Source: G965276765 sp965276825
GTDB taxonomy: Bacteria; Actinomycetota; Acidimicrobiia; Acidimicrobiales; Palsa-688
NCBI GenBank assembly: GCA_965276825.1
Contig: OZ255630.1
Location: 248,001 to 312,000 of the forward strand
Length of the DNA: 64,000 nucleotides
Direction: 5' to 3'
The notes under the pieces are model-generated. The model was not told the DNA's origin. It saw nothing but the letters and a program-made list of their open reading frames with translations, and searched no databases. The position numbers and the translations under genes were made by a program. Below, one piece after another: positions 52,169 through 60,868 of this stretch; within the stretch, counting starts at the first letter, position 1; every line of letters starts with the position of its first letter.

Positions 52169-53314
52169 ATGCGGGCTGTCGTGTACAACGGGCCACGGGA
52201 CGTTTCCGTCGACGAGGTGGCGGATGCCCGGATCGAGGAGGCGACCGACGCCGTCGTGCGGATCACCGCGACCAACATCTGCGGGTCGGACCTGCACATG
52301 TACGACGGCTGAACCGATCTCGAGGTGGGCAAGGTCATCGGCCACGAGAACCTGGGCGAGGTCGTCGAGGTGGGCTCGGGGGTGGTCAGCGTCAAGGTGG
52401 GTGATCGGGTCTGCCTGCCGTTCAACATCGCGTGCGGGTTCTGCAAGAACTGCCAGCGGGGCCTGACGGGCTTCTGCCTGACCGTCAACCCCGGCTCGGC
52501 CGGTGGGGCGTACGGCTACGCCGACATGGGTCCCTACAACGGCGGGCAGGCGGAGCTGCTGCGGGTGCCGTTCGCCGACTTCAACGCCTTGCAGCTCCCG
52601 CCCGACAGCGTCGAGAAGGAGAACGACTACGTGATGCTGGCCGACATCTTCCCGACCGGGTGGCACGGCACGCGGTTGGCCCAGGTGCAACCCGGTGACA
52701 CGGTGGCGGTGTACGGCGCCGGCCCCGTCGGCACCATGGCGGCGTACTCCGCGGTGATCCAGGGGGCCAGCCAGGTCTTCGTCGTGGATCACGTCGGCGA
52801 CCGCCTGGCGCTGGTCGAGAAGTTCGGCGCCACCGGCGTCGACGCCACCAAGGGTGACCCGGTCGAGCAGATCAAGGAGGCCACCGGCGGGGAGGGGGTC
52901 GACCGGGGTGTCGAGGCGGTCGGCTACCAGGCTCACGACGCCGAGGGCCACGAGGTCCCCAACATGACCATGAACGCGCTGGTGGACGTGGTGCGCCCAA
53001 CCGGCGGCATCGGCGTCGTCGGGGTCTTCGTGCCCGAGGACCCGGAGGCGGCGGACGACCTGGCCAAGAAGGGGCAGATGGCGTTCGACTTCGGCACCCT
53101 GTTCTTCAAGGGGCAGACGATCGGGACCGGACAGGCCAACGTCAAGGCCTACAACCGGCAGTTGCGCGACCTCATCCACCAAGGCAGGGCCCAGCCGTCG
53201 ATGCTGGTCTCCCACAACCTGTCCCTCGGCGACGCCCCGGACGCCTACCGGCACTTCGACGCACGGGACGAGGGATGGACCAAGGTGGTCCTGAACCCGT
53301 CGAAGGCCTCGTGA
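52169..53314 (+). pseudogene. Zinc-dependent alcohol/formaldehyde dehydrogenase with an in-frame TGA at codon 48
   Basis: The frame from ATG 52169 (strong GAGGAG site 7-12 nt upstream) encodes a 381-codon dehydrogenase of the glutathione-independent formaldehyde dehydrogenase type. NICGSDLHMYDG (zinc-ligand Cys), GKVIGHENLG, the structural-zinc cysteines in CGFCKNCQRGLTGFC, and AVYGAGPVGTMAAYSA are all present. TGA at 52310-52312 replaces the Arg expected in MYDGRTDLE; a single C-to-T change of CGA would do this. The rest of the frame is intact. Translation from GTG 52325 would give 329 residues without the first zinc ligand. Either a recent nonsense mutation, a sequence error or, less likely, recoding. 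Operon with the next two genes. Confidence 0.85.
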
Positions 53315-53727
53315 TGCCGGCGGACAGCGGCACGGTCAACCTGGCCGACGCCCGCCGGGTGATCGCGGCGGCCGAGGCCCGAGCCCTCGACATCGGCCAA
53401 CCCCAGAACGTCGCGGTGGTCGACGCCGGCGGCAACCTGGTCGCCCACGTGCGGATGGACGGGGCGTGGGTCGGAAGCGTGGACATCGCCCAGAACAAGG
53501 CCTGGACGGCGCGGGCCTTCGACATCGAGACCAAGGCGTTGGCGGAGAACAGCCAGTCGGGCGACCAGTTCTTCGGCATCCATGCGAGCAACCACGGGCG
53601 GGTCATGATCTTCGCCGGTGGTGTCCCTCTGACGCGCGACGGGGTGATCGTCGGTGGCATCGGCGTGAGCGGGGGCGACGGCGAGCAGGACCAGACCGTC
53701 GCCGAAGCCGGTGCCGCCGCCCTGTGA
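53314..53727 (+). CDS. GlcG/HbpS family heme-binding-like protein
   Basis: 137 residues. LADARRVIAAAEARALDIG, NVAVVDAGGNLVAHVRMDGAW, IAQNKAWTARAF, FAGGVPLTRDGVIVGGIGVSGG and the final DQTVAEAGAAAL are typical of the GlcG/HbpS fold. Members bind haem or act as cofactors of degradative operons. The ATG overlaps the dehydrogenase stop by one base, so it depends on translation through that gene or on re-initiation. Confidence 0.88.
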   Translation: MPADSGTVNLADARRVIAAAEARALDIGQPQNVAVVDAGGNLVAHVRMDGAWVGSVDIAQNKAWTARAFDIETKALAENSQSGDQFFGIHASNHGRVMIFAGGVPLTRDGVIVGGIGVSGGDGEQDQTVAEAGAAAL

Positions 53728-54245
53728 GCACCCAGGGCGTGTGCGCCTCCCGTCGTCGCCGTGACGCCAGATGGAGTTGGTCACGTGGCCTGGCGGCCGG
53801 TGCCGCCGCCGGGGCGGCGGGCACGACCGTGCTGAACACGATCACCTACCTCGACATGACCCTCCGGGGCCGGCCGACGAGCTCCACACCCGAGGACACC
53901 GTCGAGAAGCTCTCCGACGCGGCCCATGTCCCGATCCCCGGCGACGGGGACAGCCGACAGAACCGGATCGAGGGCCTGGCGCCGTTGACCGGGATCCTCG
54001 CCGGCGTCGGCACCGGAGCGGCGATCGGCCTCGCCCGCTCGTGGGGTTGGCGCCCGTCGACGGCGGTGACCGCCGCGGTGGCTGCGGCCGGCGCCCTCGT
54101 CGTCGCGAACGGGCCCATGACCGTCCTGGGCATCACCGACCCCCGTACCTGGGGCGCCAAGGACTGGCTGGCCGACGTGATCCCCCACGTGGGCTACGGC
54201 GTGGCCACCGCCGCGGTCGTCGCCGCCATCCAACCCGACGCCTGA
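53724..54245 (+). CDS. Small membrane protein, unknown function
   Basis: 173 residues from GTG 53724, which overlaps the previous stop as GTGA. Hydrophobic segments lie near residues 24-42 and 90-130, with a polar stretch (TPEDTVEKLSDAAHVPIPGDG) between them and a fourth helix at the end. GLY/Ala-rich helices. I know similar actinobacterial proteins without assigned function. Confidence 0.65.
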   Translation: MSTQGVCASRRRRDARWSWSRGLAAGAAAGAAGTTVLNTITYLDMTLRGRPTSSTPEDTVEKLSDAAHVPIPGDGDSRQNRIEGLAPLTGILAGVGTGAAIGLARSWGWRPSTAVTAAVAAAGALVVANGPMTVLGITDPRTWGAKDWLADVIPHVGYGVATAAVVAAIQPDA

Positions 54246-54340
54246 GGCAGCGATGATGGCGGCCATCGAAGACACCGGTGCCTCCTTCGCCGCCAGCCGA
54301 GAGCGCAGGCGAAGGTGCCGCTCGTTCGTGGAAGAAGCAC

Positions 54341-54796
54341 TCACCTCGAATTCGAGGCGGGGGGAGCCACGATGGTCTGCAGCGCCCCCCGGAGTCGTTC
54401 TTCCTCCTGCGGGGCGAGGGATGCGAGCAGCGCGGCTTCGGCGCGCTCGCTGGCCTCGGTGGCCTGTCGGACGGTGTCTCGCCCGGCGTCGGTGAGCTCG
54501 ACCACGTTGCGCCGCCGGTCCTCGGCGTGAGGATGACGAGACACGAGGCCCTTTCCCTCGAGCGCGTCGATCCGCGCGACCATGGAGGTCCGGTCGATGC
54601 CGAGCCGCTGCGCCGCCTGCTGCTGGGAGCCGGGCTCGTGGCTTGCGATGACGAGCAGGATGCCGAGCTCGCGCGCGTCGATGCCGAACGGGGCCAGCGC
54701 CTCCGTGTTGAGCTCTTCCATCCGCGTCGCCGCGTGCTTGAACAGGTAGCCCAGGCGTCGGCTCACCACCGGCCCAGGTCCGCTGTCGATGGACAT
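54341..54796 (-). CDS. MarR family transcriptional regulator
   Basis: 151 residues. The winged helix shows LGILLVIASHEPGSQQQAAQRLGIDRTSMVARIDALEGKGLVSR with the wing HPHAEDRRRNVVELTDAG. Long helices at both ends form the dimer. It probably represses itself and the divergent SDR gene through the 29-bp palindrome between them, with release by a small aromatic ligand as in the family. Confidence 0.92.
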   Translation of the reverse strand: MSIDSGPGPVVSRRLGYLFKHAATRMEELNTEALAPFGIDARELGILLVIASHEPGSQQQAAQRLGIDRTSMVARIDALEGKGLVSRHPHAEDRRRNVVELTDAGRDTVRQATEASERAEAALLASLAPQEEERLRGALQTIVAPPASNSR

Positions 54797-54823
54797 GCCC
54801 GAAGCGTACCGCTACGCACGCCT

Positions 54824-54852
54824 GCTGATCATCAGTTATACTGACGATCAGC
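54824..54852. promoter_or_regulatory. 29-bp palindromic operator overlapping divergent -10 elements
   Basis: GCTGATCATCAGT (54824-54836), a TAT centre, and ACTGACGATCAGC (54840-54852) are complementary with one mismatch. TATACT (54837-54842), a near-perfect plus-strand -10, is in the middle; the minus strand offers TATAAC at the same place. A MarR dimer bound here would block both genes. Confidence 0.75.
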
Positions 54853-54877
54853 ACTACGGACGAAGGTGAGGATGACG

Positions 54878-55831
54878 ATGATCTTGATCACCGGAGGGCT
54901 GGGTTTCATCGGCTCCCACACCGTGCAGGCGCTGCTGGACGCAGGCGAGGAATGCGTGCTCGTCCAGCGCAGCCACGCCGAGGTCCCGGCCGGCCGTTTC
55001 GACGCGCCGGTCGTGGTCGATCAGGCCGACGCCACCGACCTCGAGGCGCTGCTTGCCGTCGGGCGGCAACACCGCATCACCGGGATCGTTCACCTCGCCG
55101 GCTCGATGCCCTGGCCGCCGAGCTCCGAGCCGCCAGTGCAAGCGGCAAGCCGGTCGCTCGGCAGCCTGTTCAACGTCATGCAGGCCGCCCAGGAGTGGGG
55201 CGTGACGCGCGTCGCGCTGGCGAGCACGATCGGGGTCTACGGCGGCGCCAGGGACCCCTTCGAGGGTCCGCTCACCGAGGACATGCCGCTGTCGATGAGC
55301 GCCCCGCACCTCATACCCACGTTCAAGAAGGTCAGCGAGCTGCTCGGTGGCCACCTGGCCGACGCAACCGGCATCGAGGTCGTCAACCTCCGCATCTCCG
55401 GCACCTGGGGACCGCTCGGCCACAATCCTGATCCGTTCTTCCCCGCCCCGCAGCTCATCCACGCTGCCGCACACGGCCGCGCGCCGGACCTCTCCGGGGT
55501 CAGCGGCCGGATGCACGCCGAGGACTCGCTCGACCTCTGCTACGTCAAGGACACCGGGCGGGCGATCGCGCTGCTGCAGCTCGCCGAACACCTCAACCAC
55601 CGCACGTACAACGTCGCCTCCGGCCACGCCACGACAAACACCGAGGTCGCCGGCGCGATCCGACAAGCCGTCCCCGATGCCCGGGTCGACCTACCGAGCG
55701 GCGGCGAAACGAGGCAGGCCTGGCTCGACATCACCCGCCTCAGCGAGGACGCCGGCTACGAGCCGGTCTGGGACACCGAGCGCGCCGCCGCCGACTACAT
55801 CGCCTGGCTACGGGCAGGCAACGAGCGCTGA
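54878..55831 (+). CDS. NAD-dependent epimerase/dehydratase (SDR) under MarR control
   Basis: 317 residues. ILITGGLGFIGSHTVQALL is the cofactor motif; IVHLAGSMPWPP, LASTIGVYGGARDPFEGP and RISGTWGPLG follow. At the catalytic position the usual YxxxK is replaced: the segment reads LIPTFKKVSE, with Lys but no Tyr, so activity needs testing. RSEDAGYEPVWDTERAAADYIAWL-type C-terminus is as in the family. ATG 54878 has GGTGAGG 6 nt upstream; ATG 54872 and GTG 54866 are alternatives. Substrate unknown. Confidence 0.85.
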   Translation: MILITGGLGFIGSHTVQALLDAGEECVLVQRSHAEVPAGRFDAPVVVDQADATDLEALLAVGRQHRITGIVHLAGSMPWPPSSEPPVQAASRSLGSLFNVMQAAQEWGVTRVALASTIGVYGGARDPFEGPLTEDMPLSMSAPHLIPTFKKVSELLGGHLADATGIEVVNLRISGTWGPLGHNPDPFFPAPQLIHAAAHGRAPDLSGVSGRMHAEDSLDLCYVKDTGRAIALLQLAEHLNHRTYNVASGHATTNTEVAGAIRQAVPDARVDLPSGGETRQAWLDITRLSEDAGYEPVWDTERAAADYIAWLRAGNER

Positions 55832-55881
55832 ACCGCGAACGTCCCCGTCCTCGTTTGCGAGACAGCCAGGCGTGGGGCGCG

Positions 55882-55912
55882 CCCCCTCCCCTGCCGGTGA
55901 CAGGGGAGGGGG
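55882..55912. terminator. Strong bidirectional hairpin
   Basis: CCCCCTCCCCTG (55882-55893) and CAGGGGAGGGGG (55901-55912) are perfectly complementary around a 7-nt loop. It lies between two convergent genes and can serve both. Confidence 0.75.
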
Positions 55913-55972
55913 ACGGCGCCTGTGCGCTTGGGCGGGGGACCGCTCAGCTGCTCGGGCCGAGTAGACGGCCGG

Positions 55973-57193
55973 TCAGGCGCCGGCGCTGAGCCGGTGGGCC
56001 CCGGAGACGTCGAGGGTCATTGCGCCGTGAATGGTCTCGATGTAGGAGGTGGTGGTGTTGGTGCAGCCTTCGGCGCTCTTCGCTGTGGTGTAGGTCACGT
56101 CGAAGTAGTACGTGCCCGGGTGGCCCTGGAGCGCCTCGAACGGCCCGGTGGCGTCGATGACGTCGAAGGGTCCGACCTGGGTGATGGTGCCGACGCAGGT
56201 GCTCCGGTCGAAATGAACCGTGGGGCGTCCGGTGCTGTGGTCGATGCGGAAGGTGCCGTTGGCGAAGTTGGCGTGGTCGATGGCTCTGCCCGGGTGCTCG
56301 ACGCCTCCCTCGTTGAGCGCGCCGGTCAGGATGATGGCCCCAGGGCCCGGCTGACGGGTCGAGGCGACATCGAAGTACTCCGTGGTCTTCGACCCGTGAC
56401 CGGGCCAGCCGCTGGTCCCGGGGGCCGCCCATGCCCGAGGGGCGCCTGCGCCGCTCCAGGACGCGCTTCGGGCGCCCCCCCACGCCCCGGCAGTGCTCCA
56501 CGGCCAGGGGCCGGAGCCGGGGGCGCCGGCCAAGGGTGAGGCATCGGGGTGGCTCGCGGCCAGGCGGGCGGCCACGGCGTGGTCCGCTGCGCCCCGGAGC
56601 GCGACCGGCGGCCTGATCGTGCCGGCGGCGGAGATGCCAGCCACGACGGCCACGCCGGCCCCGACGATTGCGAGCTTGGCTGGCGGTGACAGCCTCGTCG
56701 ACAGGCGGGAGTAGGCGTGGCCGGCGTTGCCCGCCACGCCGCTTCTCGAGGCGAGACCGCCTGGCATCCGCCGGCCCGACGCTGCCGGGGAGCTCGGGAG
56801 CTGGCTCGGCGCTGCCGTACGGGCGAGGCCGGTGATGGCAACGGTCGCAACGGCCAGGTGGATCGTCACGAGACCCAGGAGGGCGGACGCGCCCGTGGCG
56901 AAAGCCAAGGGGAAGGCCAGTGACGCCATCACCACGGCGAGGGCGGTGCCGATCCAGCTGCGCCGGGGCCGGAGGACCCGTGTCTCGAGCAGGGCGAGCA
57001 GGGCCCAGCCGAGCGTGGTGGCCGCGACGGCGGCACCGGCGGTGGCGGCGACCCCGACGGTCGACGGGTCGGCAGGGGGGAACTGCACGCCGAGGCGCAC
57101 GCCGGCGAGCTGGGTTGCGACGGCCCAGGACGCAGCCCCTACGGCAGCACTGGCGACGACGGTGGCCGTGCGGCGGAGTCGAGTGTTGGACAT
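55973..57193 (-). CDS. DUF6069-like membrane domain fused to a second membrane-anchored secreted domain
   Basis: 406 residues from an ATG with a perfect AGGAGG site. Residues 1-130 hold four membrane segments (RRTATVVASAAVGAASWAVATQ, VAATAGAAVAATTLGWALLALLE and two more), the pattern of DUF6069 proteins. After a basic stretch, a fifth segment near 195 (AKLAIVGAGVAVVAGISAAG) leads to a Gly/Ala-rich linker and a domain of about 140 residues with two cysteines (RSTCVGTI and AEGCTNTT), which looks secreted. The second half has the layout of a complete signal-anchored protein, so this may be a fusion of two genes. Function unknown. Confidence 0.7.
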   Translation of the reverse strand: MSNTRLRRTATVVASAAVGAASWAVATQLAGVRLGVQFPPADPSTVGVAATAGAAVAATTLGWALLALLETRVLRPRRSWIGTALAVVMASLAFPLAFATGASALLGLVTIHLAVATVAITGLARTAAPSQLPSSPAASGRRMPGGLASRSGVAGNAGHAYSRLSTRLSPPAKLAIVGAGVAVVAGISAAGTIRPPVALRGAADHAVAARLAASHPDASPLAGAPGSGPWPWSTAGAWGGARSASWSGAGAPRAWAAPGTSGWPGHGSKTTEYFDVASTRQPGPGAIILTGALNEGGVEHPGRAIDHANFANGTFRIDHSTGRPTVHFDRSTCVGTITQVGPFDVIDATGPFEALQGHPGTYYFDVTYTTAKSAEGCTNTTTSYIETIHGAMTLDVSGAHRLSAGA

Positions 57194-57367
57194 GGGATCC
57201 TCCTGTGGTCTGGCGGGGTGCCGGCACTCAGCATCCTTCCGAGCCTTCTCGTCGGGCATCGTCCCGGCGGAGGCTGCGGGACTGCGCCGCCGGCGGTAAC
57301 GGGGTACTCCTCCGGGAGTAGCCGAGCCGCCTCCTGGGGGAGGACGGCGCGACCGGTCCGCGACCCG

Positions 57368-57373
57368 TAACCT
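57368..57373 (+). promoter_or_regulatory. -10 element TAACCT
   Basis: Six nt before the ATG of the sensor kinase at 57380. Confidence 0.45.
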
Positions 57374-57379
57374 TCTGGC

Positions 57380-58609
57380 ATGCCCGTCGCAGTCGGTCGG
57401 CTCCACAGGAGGTGGGCCGAGCCCCTCGGGGTAGGAGTGGTGGTGGTGCTGGTTGTCGCGGGAGCGATCACCGAGGCCTACCCTGCGCACCGCTACGCCG
57501 GCCTGCACCTGCGGTCTCATCCCCCCCAGGTGGCGTTCGCCCTGCTCGTCGTCCCCGCCCTGCTCCTGCTCTGGCGGCGCTCGCACCCCGTCGCCGTGTA
57601 CTTGGCTGCGGTGGTCGGGGTGACGGCGTGGGCGGCGTCGGGGCAGGTCTACGGCGCGGCGCTGGTGATGGTGCTCGTGGCGTTCTACTCGCTTGCGGTC
57701 GTCCGCTCGGGTTGGACCGTGATGGTGGCTCTCGGCGTGGCCGGCACGCTCTGCATCTGGCTGGCCGGCGGCCTGTGGGGCCCGTGGGGCTGGTTCGGCG
57801 GCCCACAGCTGGACATGTGGGCAGAGATGATGGCGGCTGGCTCGGTGGGCGCCTTCGTCGCCGCGCGACGGCACTGGAAGCTCAGCGAGCGGCTACGCAC
57901 GGAGCAGCTCGAGCGAGCCCGGCAGGAAGAGATCCGCCGACAGGTCACCTCTGAGCGCCTGCGCATCGCAAGGGAGCTCCACGATGTCGTCGCCCACTCC
58001 ATGGCCATGATCAACGTGCAGGCGAGCGCAGCGGTCACGCTGGTCAGCTCCGATCCACTGCGCGCAGCGGAGTCCCTCCGGGCAATCCGCAGCGCCAGCA
58101 AGCAGGGGCTGCGGGAGCTGCGCTCGATTCTCGACGTGCTCCGCCAGGTCGACGAGGTCCAGCCCGCGGTGGCGCTGCCCAACCGGCACGGGCTCCTGGC
58201 CCTGGTCGAGGCGGCCCGGGCGGCGGGGGTTCGCATCGCCTTCGACTGTGACGCCGACCTCGAGGCGGCCTCGCCCGGGACGGTTCTCGCCGCCTACCGG
58301 ATCGTCCAAGAGTCGCTCACCAACGTGATCCGCCACACCGAGGGCGCCAGTGCGAAGGTGAGCGTGACGGACCGAAACGGTCTCGTCGTCGTCGACGTGG
58401 TCAACGACGGTCGAAGCCGGGAAGACCCCTTCGTCGAGGGGGCCGGTACCGGCCTGGCCGGGATGAGCGAGCGGGCGCGGGCCCTCGGCGGTCACCTCGA
58501 GGCGGACCCGGTCGCCGGCGGAGGCTTCCACGTGCACGCCGAGCTGCCAACGGCACAGCCGGTACCCGAGGACGAACCCACCGCCTCCCCGACCCTGCTC
58601 GGCTCGTGA
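57380..58609 (+). CDS. Sensor histidine kinase, NarL/DesK-type (HisKA_3)
   Basis: 409 residues. Four to five membrane segments in residues 15-155, then a dimerisation helix with the phosphoacceptor His in IARELHDVVAHSMAMINVQA. The ATPase domain is short: YRIVQESLTNVIRHTEGA (N box), and GTGLAGMSERARALGGHLEADP (G box). No periplasmic sensor domain, so the signal is probably sensed in or at the membrane. GTGA overlap with its response regulator. Confidence 0.93.
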   Translation: MPVAVGRLHRRWAEPLGVGVVVVLVVAGAITEAYPAHRYAGLHLRSHPPQVAFALLVVPALLLLWRRSHPVAVYLAAVVGVTAWAASGQVYGAALVMVLVAFYSLAVVRSGWTVMVALGVAGTLCIWLAGGLWGPWGWFGGPQLDMWAEMMAAGSVGAFVAARRHWKLSERLRTEQLERARQEEIRRQVTSERLRIARELHDVVAHSMAMINVQASAAVTLVSSDPLRAAESLRAIRSASKQGLRELRSILDVLRQVDEVQPAVALPNRHGLLALVEAARAAGVRIAFDCDADLEAASPGTVLAAYRIVQESLTNVIRHTEGASAKVSVTDRNGLVVVDVVNDGRSREDPFVEGAGTGLAGMSERARALGGHLEADPVAGGGFHVHAELPTAQPVPEDEPTASPTLLGS

Positions 58610-59271
58610 TCCGGGTCATCCTCGCCGACGACCAGGCCCTCGTGCGCGCCGGCTTTCGTGTCCTGCTCGGCACCGCCGGGGACATCGACGTAGTTGGGGA
58701 GGCCAGCGACGGTCAGGGAGCTGTCGACCTCGCCCGATCGGTTGGCGCCGACGTCGTGCTCATGGACATCCGCATGCCCGGAGTCGACGGCCTGGAGGCC
58801 ACTCGGCAGATCGCCGCCGCCCCCGACCTGCCCGACCTGCGGGTCCTGATCCTCACCACCTTCGAAGCCGACGAGTACGTGTTCGAGGCCTTGCGGGCCG
58901 GGGCGAGCGGCTTCCTGGTGAAAGACACCGAGCCCGAGAGCCTCATCGACGGCGTCCGGGTGGTCGCCAGGGGCGACGCCCTCCTGTCGCCCAGCGTCAC
59001 CCGGCGGCTGATCGCCAGCATCGCCCGACGGGGCCCCGGGAGGCCCACCGACGCCACGGCGCTGTCGGCGCTCACCGACCGGGAGCGGGAGGTGCTGACC
59101 CTGGTCGGTGCCGGGATGAGCAACGACGAGATCGCGGCGGCCCTGTACATGAGCCCCTTGACGGCAAAGACCCACGTCAGCCGATCCATGACCAAGCTCG
59201 GCGCCCGGGACCGGGCTCAGCTCGTCGTGATCGCCTACGAGACCGGCCTGGTGTCCCCGGGTCGAGGGTGA
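58606..59271 (+). CDS. NarL/FixJ-type response regulator, partner of the upstream kinase
   Basis: 221 residues. Receiver domain IRVILADDQALVRAGFRVLLG, phosphoacceptor in VLMDIRMPGVDG, LILTTFEADEY and the Lys in GFLVKDTEPE. The LuxR-type DNA-binding domain has LTDREREVLTLVGAGMSNDEIAAALYMSPLTAKTHVSRSMTKL. The target may be the divergent DUF6069-like gene or a transporter elsewhere; the sequence does not tell. Confidence 0.94.
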   Translation: MIRVILADDQALVRAGFRVLLGTAGDIDVVGEASDGQGAVDLARSVGADVVLMDIRMPGVDGLEATRQIAAAPDLPDLRVLILTTFEADEYVFEALRAGASGFLVKDTEPESLIDGVRVVARGDALLSPSVTRRLIASIARRGPGRPTDATALSALTDREREVLTLVGAGMSNDEIAAALYMSPLTAKTHVSRSMTKLGARDRAQLVVIAYETGLVSPGRG

Positions 59272-59344
59272 CCCGCCCTCCAACGTCCGCGGCGCCGGGT
59301 CCGCGACCTCGGCGGGGGCGGTGCCATCACCGTCAAAGGGGTCC

Positions 59345-59530
59345 TCTCACGCGCTGACCGGGGAGCGGGCTGGCTCGCTGCGCGGGAGGAGGAAATCGAC
59401 GATCGCGGCCGGGGTGCCGGGAACGTGGACGAGGCAGACTCGCAGCTCTCCGAGCGAGCGGCACGACCCCGGCGCCCGCTCCTGCGGTCACCAGCTGCAT
59501 GGTCACGGGCGGGGTGTTAGAGGTGCTCAC
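59345..59530 (-). pseudogene. LysR-type regulator remnant (end of effector domain)
   Basis: On the minus strand, TPPVTMQLVTAGAGAGVVPLA resembles the late effector-domain strand of LysR regulators (V.AGLG.ALLP). After a one-base shift the text continues LGELRVCLVHVPGTPAAIVDFLL, as expected for the last helix. No upstream DNA-binding domain is present. A short frameshifted fragment; family assignment is tentative. Confidence 0.35.
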
Positions 59531-59912
59531 CTGAGCATGTCCTGGAGCGATGACAGACACTCCGGAGAGGGCTCTGATCAGGACGTTTGGAGCGCCGGGA
59601 TAAACCGGCATGGAGAAGGAGATGAGAACGCTCTCCATTGAAGGAGTAGCGACCCACGATGACCCCGAGTCGACTCTGGAAGGCGTAGACCCCGCGCAAC
59701 CGAGAGGATGCATCCGGGAAGGCGTCCTGACGTCGAGGCTCGATCGCCATCTCGATCGCGAGTGCTCTGGCGCCGTTTGTGGCACCACGAAGCCGTTCAC
59801 TCAGGAAGACACTTATTGCTTGTGGATGATTCGTATCGACCGAGGAGTACTCGCCGCGGTAGGTAAGCCAGGCGATCATCGGCCTTGATATGTCAAAGTA
59901 TGCCCACGGCAT
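59517..59912 (-). CDS. Hypothetical protein in the eroded region
   Basis: 131 residues from an ATG with GGGGG 8 nt upstream. The amino-acid mix is balanced (MPWAYFDISRPMIAWLTYRG, then about 65 residues with PRRQDAFPDASSRLRGVYAF), unlike antisense shadow frames, so it is probably a real or recently real gene. The RR..FP..SSR..GVYAF stretch recalls proteins of the DUF2441 type, but I am not confident. The last 20 residues run into the LysR remnant and may be out of frame. Neighbouring AbiEii sequences suggest an accessory or defence context. Confidence 0.4.
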   Translation of the reverse strand: MPWAYFDISRPMIAWLTYRGEYSSVDTNHPQAISVFLSERLRGATNGARALAIEMAIEPRRQDAFPDASSRLRGVYAFQSRLGVIVGRYSFNGERSHLLLHAGLSRRSKRPDQSPLRSVCHRSRTCSGEHL

Positions 59913-59961
59913 CCCGGGTACCCCCTTTCGCTTTCGTCACGGTTCCAAGCGACTCCTACCA

Positions 59962-60867
59962 TCAGCTCAGTGAAGGCGGGAAGCCTTGGTTGGACAGTGC
60001 GACCTGGATCTCGTCGCGGTGGCGGGGATCGCAGGCCGTCCAGCGTCGTTCGTCCTGGTCGAGGTCGGCCAGGAAGCCGAAACGGTCCCTCACGGGGGCG
60101 TTCCCATGCCGCCAAGTCCACGGGTCGGGTGAGGGCACCGACGGAGTCGGGAGCGAAGTCTCGCTCGCTGCGGGGCACGAGCAGTCGTGAGGATCGAGGG
60201 GCCCGCTCCCGCGCCCGTCGTCGACGACATCGGCCCAGACTTTGAGCACCCACAGGCGGCGGACCAGTCGCTCGTCGACGGGCCGGCCGGCGAACTGGGC
60301 CAGGTCGTAGACGTCACGTCCGAGAGCGGTCCGGCGATATCGGGCGAGCTTCTCGGCGCACGCTTCAGCCTCGGCGATGACCGGCAGGACAGGAAGGGTG
60401 ATGCCGTAGGCCTTGTGGATGGGAAGCGGGATGGTGAGGAGCAGCTCGGGGGTCAGGACCAACGGGCGCCGGGCGAACTCGATGGACGCGCCGATGGCAG
60501 GTCGGCCGAGGTCGGGATGGTTGACGGTTAGGCTCCAGTGCCGGCCGTCGCCGCGGGTGGCGATGAGGGAGAACTGGAAGCCGGAGACGGCGGCACCGTC
60601 GACGACCTCGCAGACGGCCAGCACGGTGTCGTCGTCAGGGGCGGCGAAGTCCAAGTCGGTGGAGAACCTGCCGGCGCCGCCGAGCCGGCATTTGCGCTAC
60701 GAGGTCCCGCCCTTGAAGACCAGGTCGTGGTCGTCGAACAGGCTCATCTCGGCGAGCAGCCAGAGAAGGTGGTCCTGGGCCACGTCGAGCAGGGCGGCGT
60801 CATAGGTGTCGGACCGCCCGGCGCCGTGGCGCAGCACCAGGGCCCGGTTGAGCGTTACCTGAGGCAC
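59962..60867 (-). pseudogene. AbiEii-type nucleotidyltransferase toxin with in-frame amber codon
   Basis: The minus-strand frame from GTG 60867 encodes about 301 codons. DHLLWLLAEMSLFDDHDLVFKGGTS is followed by TAG (60699-60697) and then RKCRLG..GRFSTDLDFA: the nucleotidyltransferase core GGTSLRK and DxD (STDLDF) is split by the stop, where Leu is expected. The rest (CAEKLARYRRTALGRDVYDLAQFAG, a KxxxxR..RDxxDL signature of the AbiEii family) is intact. One base change (TTG to TAG) explains it. Downstream re-initiation is unlikely to give a functional enzyme because GGTS would be missing. Family members inactivate tRNA or related targets in type IV toxin-antitoxin/abortive infection systems. 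Confidence 0.85.
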
Positions 60868-60868
60868 G

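Noticed and set aside
52310..52312. Selenocysteine or pyrrolysine at the in-frame stop of the dehydrogenase
   Set aside because: The family has Arg at this position, not Cys, and it is not a catalytic or metal site. A point mutation is simpler.
59321..59641. Plus-strand 106-residue frame
   Set aside because: No ribosome site or motif; it is opposite the LysR-like remnant and the hypothetical gene.
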